Shown here: positions 60,259-64,000 of the stretch, in pieces
Numbering within the stretch: the first letter of the stretch is position 1
Layout of the letters: each line of letters opens with the position of its first letter
Assembly: GCA_003971905.1 (NCBI GenBank)
Contig: RSEE01000001.1
Coordinates: 1,697,036 to 1,761,035 of the forward strand
Length of the DNA: 64,000 nt
Origin: Moniliella sp. 'wahieum'
Taxonomy: Eukaryota; Basidiomycota; Moniliellomycetes; Moniliellales; Moniliellaceae
Reading direction: 5' to 3'
Program-made: the position numbers and the translations under genes
Notes under the pieces: model-generated
The model's input: only the letters and a program-made list of their open reading frames with translations
The model's database searches: none
What the model was told of the DNA's origin: nothing

Positions 60259-63035
60259 TCAACACCCCCCCGGGCCAAGGGACCAAAGGAAACCCGTAGG
60301 CCAAAACAAGTTACGAAAAACGAAACGAGAAGAAAGGGGAGCCAAATCGAATTGTTGAGATGTGGAAAGCAGTTTGGGAAGACCAACAGGTTTGGTGAAC
60401 CAATCAGATAAATGATCCACGCCCGGGACATGATGAACGACAAGCTCGCCACAATGGATGCGTTCGCGCACCTCGTGGTACCACACATCGATCTCGCGGA
60501 TCTTACCCAGGCTGCCAAGCTTCTCGGCAAGAGCCTTGGCTGCAGTGTTGTCCACAAAGAGCTGAATCGGGTGTGCAGCAGAACAAATGCCCAGCTCAAA
60601 AAGAATGTTGCGCACAAAGAGTGCATCGCGCAAACCATCACCCATGGCCAAGTATTCGGAAGCGGCTGTGTTGCTCACCCCTTGGTTCTGTGTCTTGGTA
60701 TTCCACGAGACAGGCACACCATACACAAACACAACGTACCCGGAAACAGATCGTGAGCAGCGCTTGTCCGAAGTAAAAGAAGCATCCGTATGTAGTTCAA
60801 GGAGGGGTCTTGCGCGGTCAGATGTTAAGCGGAGAGAATGGTCAGCAGTACCCTTCAGGTATCGCAACAAGCCAACGGCAGCGTCACGGTGAGCACGAGA
60901 AGGGTCATCTAAGAAACGAGCCAAGAAGGTGGCGGCAAACAAGGTGTCGGGACGAGACATGCGAGCCGACCACAAGGCAGACCCGACCATAGAACGGTAG
61001 GCGTGATTCTCGTCGCGTGTGGATCGTGGTTCGTGCTCGGGACGTAGGGGAGGAGGAAGAGTGTGACTGAGCGGGAGACGTCGAGGATGGTCGTGAATCA
61101 TGTCGTGGGTGGCAAGCGTTTCAGCAATGAATTTGGGTTGGCTCACGTAGAGGCGCCCATCAATGCGGTCGTACTGGCACCCGAGATGGAAACGAAGTGG
61201 GCATTGGATTTAATCTCGATATGACGGCGAAGCTCAACAAGAAAGGAGTCGTAGACGTCCGCCGAACGCAAGCAACAAGAAAATCGTCAGTGTGGATGGC
61301 CAAGAGAATGAGATCCAAGGATTGGGTACGACGAATGAAGAGGCAAGGCTCCGACTTGAGACTGGTAAAGCCAAGACGGTCACAAAGGAAAGTACGCAAC
61401 TAATCACCAAAATTGGCCCCACTTTGATGGAGACCATAAAGACTCTTCTTCAGTTTCCAACACTTGCCTTTCCCTTCTGGGAAAAAGGGAGGCGGCCGAA
61501 CATAGACCTCTTCGGTCACGTCCGCATACAGATACGCCGCCTCAACATCGGCTGTAAAGAGCTGGAGCCCTTCCGCCTCTGAGACGGCGATCAAAGTATT
61601 GACGGCGGAGGTGCGAACCGCGGGAGCAAACGACTTGGTCCATGATCCGGGAAGCTGGCGATGTCCTCCACTACATAACGCGCACGATACTTGACAAAGC
61701 GACCCTCAGCATCCGTCTTGGTACTGAGGACCCAAATACCGGGTAACACACGTGCCCCCGGAGGAATGGGCACCACCTCCTTCACCTTGCGAGAATCGAA
61801 ACGCGTCAGTTCAACGCGCATGGCAGCAAGGACGTCATCAAATGCAGGGTGACCGACGAGAGCCCGCACGGACTTGGGCGCCAATGGAACACCATCGGTG
61901 GTAAGAAGGAGTGCGTCCTCGTCTCGCGCGTGGTCGAGAGCAAGGGCAAGAGGAGGTTGAGTGCGGTCCGAGTCGGGGATCATGGAAGTATTGGGCATGG
62001 GACCGAAGATGTTGACAAAAGTGGGTAAGTCAAGAGTGGAAAGTGAGACAGGAGGATGAAAGAGGGTGGGGACCTGTAGGGCAAGGGGAATGAAAGATGG
62101 ATCCTGGGGGTTATCGGGAGCAGGATGAGAGAGATCAAGGGGAGGGGCGTGGAGTCGTGCTCGGCGTCCGGGATTACGACGCAGCGCAGGTTGTTGTTGG
62201 TTAGGAACAGGGACGGTATCAGTAGGAGGTGGGGATACAATGGGAGTAGGAGGAGGATGGGCTACAGTAGGAGAAGCAGGGAAAGGCGGAAGGTTTGGGG
62301 AACTTGCGTCCGGTGCCTCCTCAACCCCCCCGGTCCCGGGAGGAGAAACAATGTGAGAAGGAATAAGGTTGAAATGTGTGGGATGCTCTGCAGTGTAAGA
62401 CAGGTTGGTCCACTTGAACGGTTTCTTCCGCGATAGTAAACTAGGCCAGGGCCGCCATGCAGAGCAAAAAGCCAACCCTTACTACCACGGCGCTCGTCGT
62501 ATCCGATGAGCATGGCAGGAACAGCCCGCGGACCCAACTTGCCGCCGTCACGCTGAGTGGGAAAGAGGTGAAGGTATGCTAGGGTACCGAAACCATGCAT
62601 AGGAAGGGAGGGAGGGAAATCGTGGTAACGGACAAAACGACTGTTGCCGCCCCAACCTTTCGGAGGCACAAGGTTGTGTGTGTACGCCGCAGCGTGAAGA
62701 GCATGATGCCACCAATCTTCGGGATCCAGGCGAGTAGAAGCGAGCAAAGTGCGAGCACGATCCATGATGGATCGGATCGCTCGTTCGGCGATACCATTTG
62801 AAACACTTTCACCTGGATTGGTGGTTTCGGTCACGATACCTTGTTCGTGGTAAAAATCGATCATAGCGGAGGTCAATTCTGGAGCATTGTCGGAGCGGAC
62901 CACCTGGAGGGGCCGTTCAGGGTGCTGACGCTGCTCACGGGTAATAAAGTGGCGAGAGAGGCAGTGGCTTCACCTTTGGAAGAAAGAGGAAGGAAGAAAA
63001 CGTACCGGGTGAAGTCGTCAACGATAACCAAAACC
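60259..63035 (-). pseudogene. Partial copia Pol (integrase to RNase H)
   Basis: Remnant coding region of the truncated element. The RNase H frame ends at 60261-60259 with GPGGC then TGA; the final Cys codon and stop are the first six bases of the LTR. The reverse transcriptase catalytic box reads HTDD rather than the common YVDD. Without Gag, protease and the left LTR the copy cannot be autonomous. Confidence 0.82.
60265..60275 (-). other. Polypurine tract of the second copia element
   Basis: On the minus strand GGCCCGGGGGGG directly precedes TGTTGA at 60264-60259, which has the form of an LTR start. Confidence 0.6.
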
Positions 63036-63327
63036 CACCCTTACAAGGGCATGCCCACCCCACCCATTCAGGGTTGAGACAACTTTTGACTGGAAGACCA
63101 CGGGAGTGAGTTAGTTTGAGTAGCCCAAGGCTGTAGCTATCCACCCCTACCACTCTCACTGTGATGCGACGCCTGGTCTTGGTGTGTCAGGCATGGTGGT
63201 GGGTGAGGGGGTGAGGGTTAGGGTGGGGTGGGTGAGGGGGTGAGGGTTAGGGTGGGGTGGGTGTAACTTTTGAACGGGGCGTCGGATGGGAAACGGAGGC
63301 ATATGCTGCATAGAGCGGACGATTTTA
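63036..63327. other. Subtelomeric DNA with degenerate telomeric repeats
   Basis: GGGTGAGGG, GGGTTAGGG and GGGTGGGGT units at 63186-63260, followed by a block beginning GTAACTT and TCGGATGGGAAA that recurs at 63851-63920. Confidence 0.7.
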
Positions 63328-63779
63328 TAGCGAGCTATCGCCTCGGCATAACTCTCTCCCCTTCGGGTAGCGAGCTATCGCCTCGGCATAACTCTCTCCC
63401 CTTCGGGTAGCGAGCTATCGCCTCGGCATAACTCTCTCCCCTTCGGGTAGCGAGCTATCGCCTCGGCATAACTCTCTCCCCTTTCGGGTAGCGAGCTATC
63501 GCCTCGGCATAACTCTCTCCCCTTCGGGTAGCGAGCTATCGCCTCGGCATAACTCTCTCCCCTTCGGGTAGCGAGCTATCGCCTCGGCATAACTCTCTCC
63601 CCTTCGGGTAGCGAGCTATCGCCTCGGCATAACTCTCTCCCCTTCGGGTAGCGAGCTATCGCCTCGGCATACTCTCTCCCCTTCGGGTAGCGAGCTATCG
63701 CCTCGGCATAACTCTCTCCCCTTCGGGTAGCGAGCTATCGCCTCGGCATAACTCTCTCCCCTTCGGGTAGCGAGCTATC
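63328..63779. repeat. 40-bp subtelomeric satellite, eleven copies
   Basis: The unit starts TAGCGAGCTATCGCC and ends CCCCTTCGGG. Eleven consecutive units are present, nearly identical; one has an extra T (near 63483) and one lacks an A (near 63670). A single further unit lies at 63919-63958 after a second telomeric-type spacer. Confidence 0.95.
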
Positions 63780-64000
63780 TACCCTCGTCCCTCCCCTAGG
63801 GTTAGGGCGGGTTGGTTGGGTAGGGTTGGGTAGGGTTAGGGATGGGTGGGTGTAACTTGTCAACGGTGCGTCGGATGGGAAATCTGAGGCCATATGCTGC
63901 AACGAGCGGACGATTTCGTAGCGAGCTATCGCCTCGGCATAACTCTCTCCCCTTCGGGTAGCTCGCTATCTACCTCGGCCCTCCCTAGGTTAGGTTAGGG
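63780..64000. repeat. Second subtelomeric unit with telomere-like spacer
   Basis: Degenerate TTAGGG-type repeats (63798-63850), the GTAACTT...GGATGGGAAA block, one 40-bp unit, then CCCTAGGTTAGGTTAGGG at the window edge. The G-rich strand runs 5' to 3' rightwards, so the telomere is to the right. Confidence 0.8.

Larger units (their letters stand above)
59950..63035 (-). mobile_element. 5'-truncated Ty1/copia element, second family
   Basis: On the minus strand the order is integrase core (VDDFTRYVFFLP near 63010, VRSDNAPEL near 62895, NGIAERAIR near 62790), reverse transcriptase ([43 protein letters not shown] as the catalytic box), and RNase H (LHTDASFTSDKRCSRSVSGY, NTAASEYLAMGDGLRDALF, FVDNTAAKALA). 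Gag, protease and the 5' LTR are missing. The break lies near 63035, where subtelomeric sequence begins. The protein differs clearly from the first element, so this is another copia family. Frame changes occur at least near 62905, 62480, 61595, 61400 and 61165. The outer edge of the remaining LTR (set here near 59950) is not resolved. Confidence 0.85.

Noticed and set aside
63328-63779. CRISPR-like appearance of the 40-bp repeats
   Set aside because: Units are directly adjacent with no unique spacers, the genome is eukaryotic, and the position is subtelomeric; it is a satellite.

Overview
The window is nuclear DNA from a filamentous or yeast-like fungus, most likely a basidiomycete. The genes carry short spliceosomal introns (about 60-330 bp, donors GTACGT or GTAAGT). 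Housekeeping proteins are clearly fungal (Tim13, Cia1, Ecd/Sgt1, an Sst2-type RGS protein, an Irc21-type cytochrome b5). The DNA is GC-rich with TTAGGG-type telomeric motifs. I cannot name the species.

Layout from left to right: a Ser/Asp-repeat nucleolar-like phosphoprotein (412-2017); a cytochrome b5 domain protein (about 2747-3786); a divergent ribosomal protein pair eS30 (-) and eS10 (+) at 4358-5480; a young, complete Ty1/copia retrotransposon with LTRs and a 5-bp target duplication (6024-11477); an unrecognised Ser/Pro-rich protein (13844-16798); an Ecdysoneless/SGT1 homologue (-, 18089-22360); dispersed repeats with a zinc-knuckle ORF (23959-25585); a tandem pair of YghU-type glutathione transferases (26610-28992); an RGS/DEP regulator of G-protein signalling (-, 29740-31993); about 5 kb without a recognisable gene; asparagine synthetase (37108-39074); Tim13 (39368-39797); deoxyribose-phosphate aldolase (41109-42048); Cia1 (-, 42206-43733) head to head with an Aim32/Apd1-type Fe-S protein that runs into an adrenodoxin-like ferredoxin domain (43972-45688); Arf1 (46355-47226); a VAP/Scs2 ER protein (48265-49146); about 7 kb of repeat-rich DNA with few signs of coding; a short Ser/Pro-rich ORF (56369-57136); more low-complexity DNA; a 5'-truncated second copia family (-, about 59950-63035); and subtelomeric satellite DNA (63170-64000). 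The G-rich telomeric strand points right, so the chromosome end lies beyond position 64000.

Nearly every conserved gene is broken by one or more single-base frame changes, and where the expected codons are obvious (Arf1, asparagine synthetase, VAP, GST) the fault is usually one missing base in a short homopolymer. I read this as residual sequencing or assembly error rather than mass pseudogenisation, so gene spans below are given across the breaks.

Points most worth a second look: an array of about eight SUMO-interaction-like hydrophobic cores inside the Ser/Asp protein; the apparent Aim32-ferredoxin fusion sharing a promoter with the cytosolic Fe-S assembly factor Cia1; intergenic arrays of self-complementary hexamers of the form A....T repeated about every 7 bp; the polypurine-tract core of the copia element repeated inside its own pol gene; and the 40-bp subtelomeric satellite.
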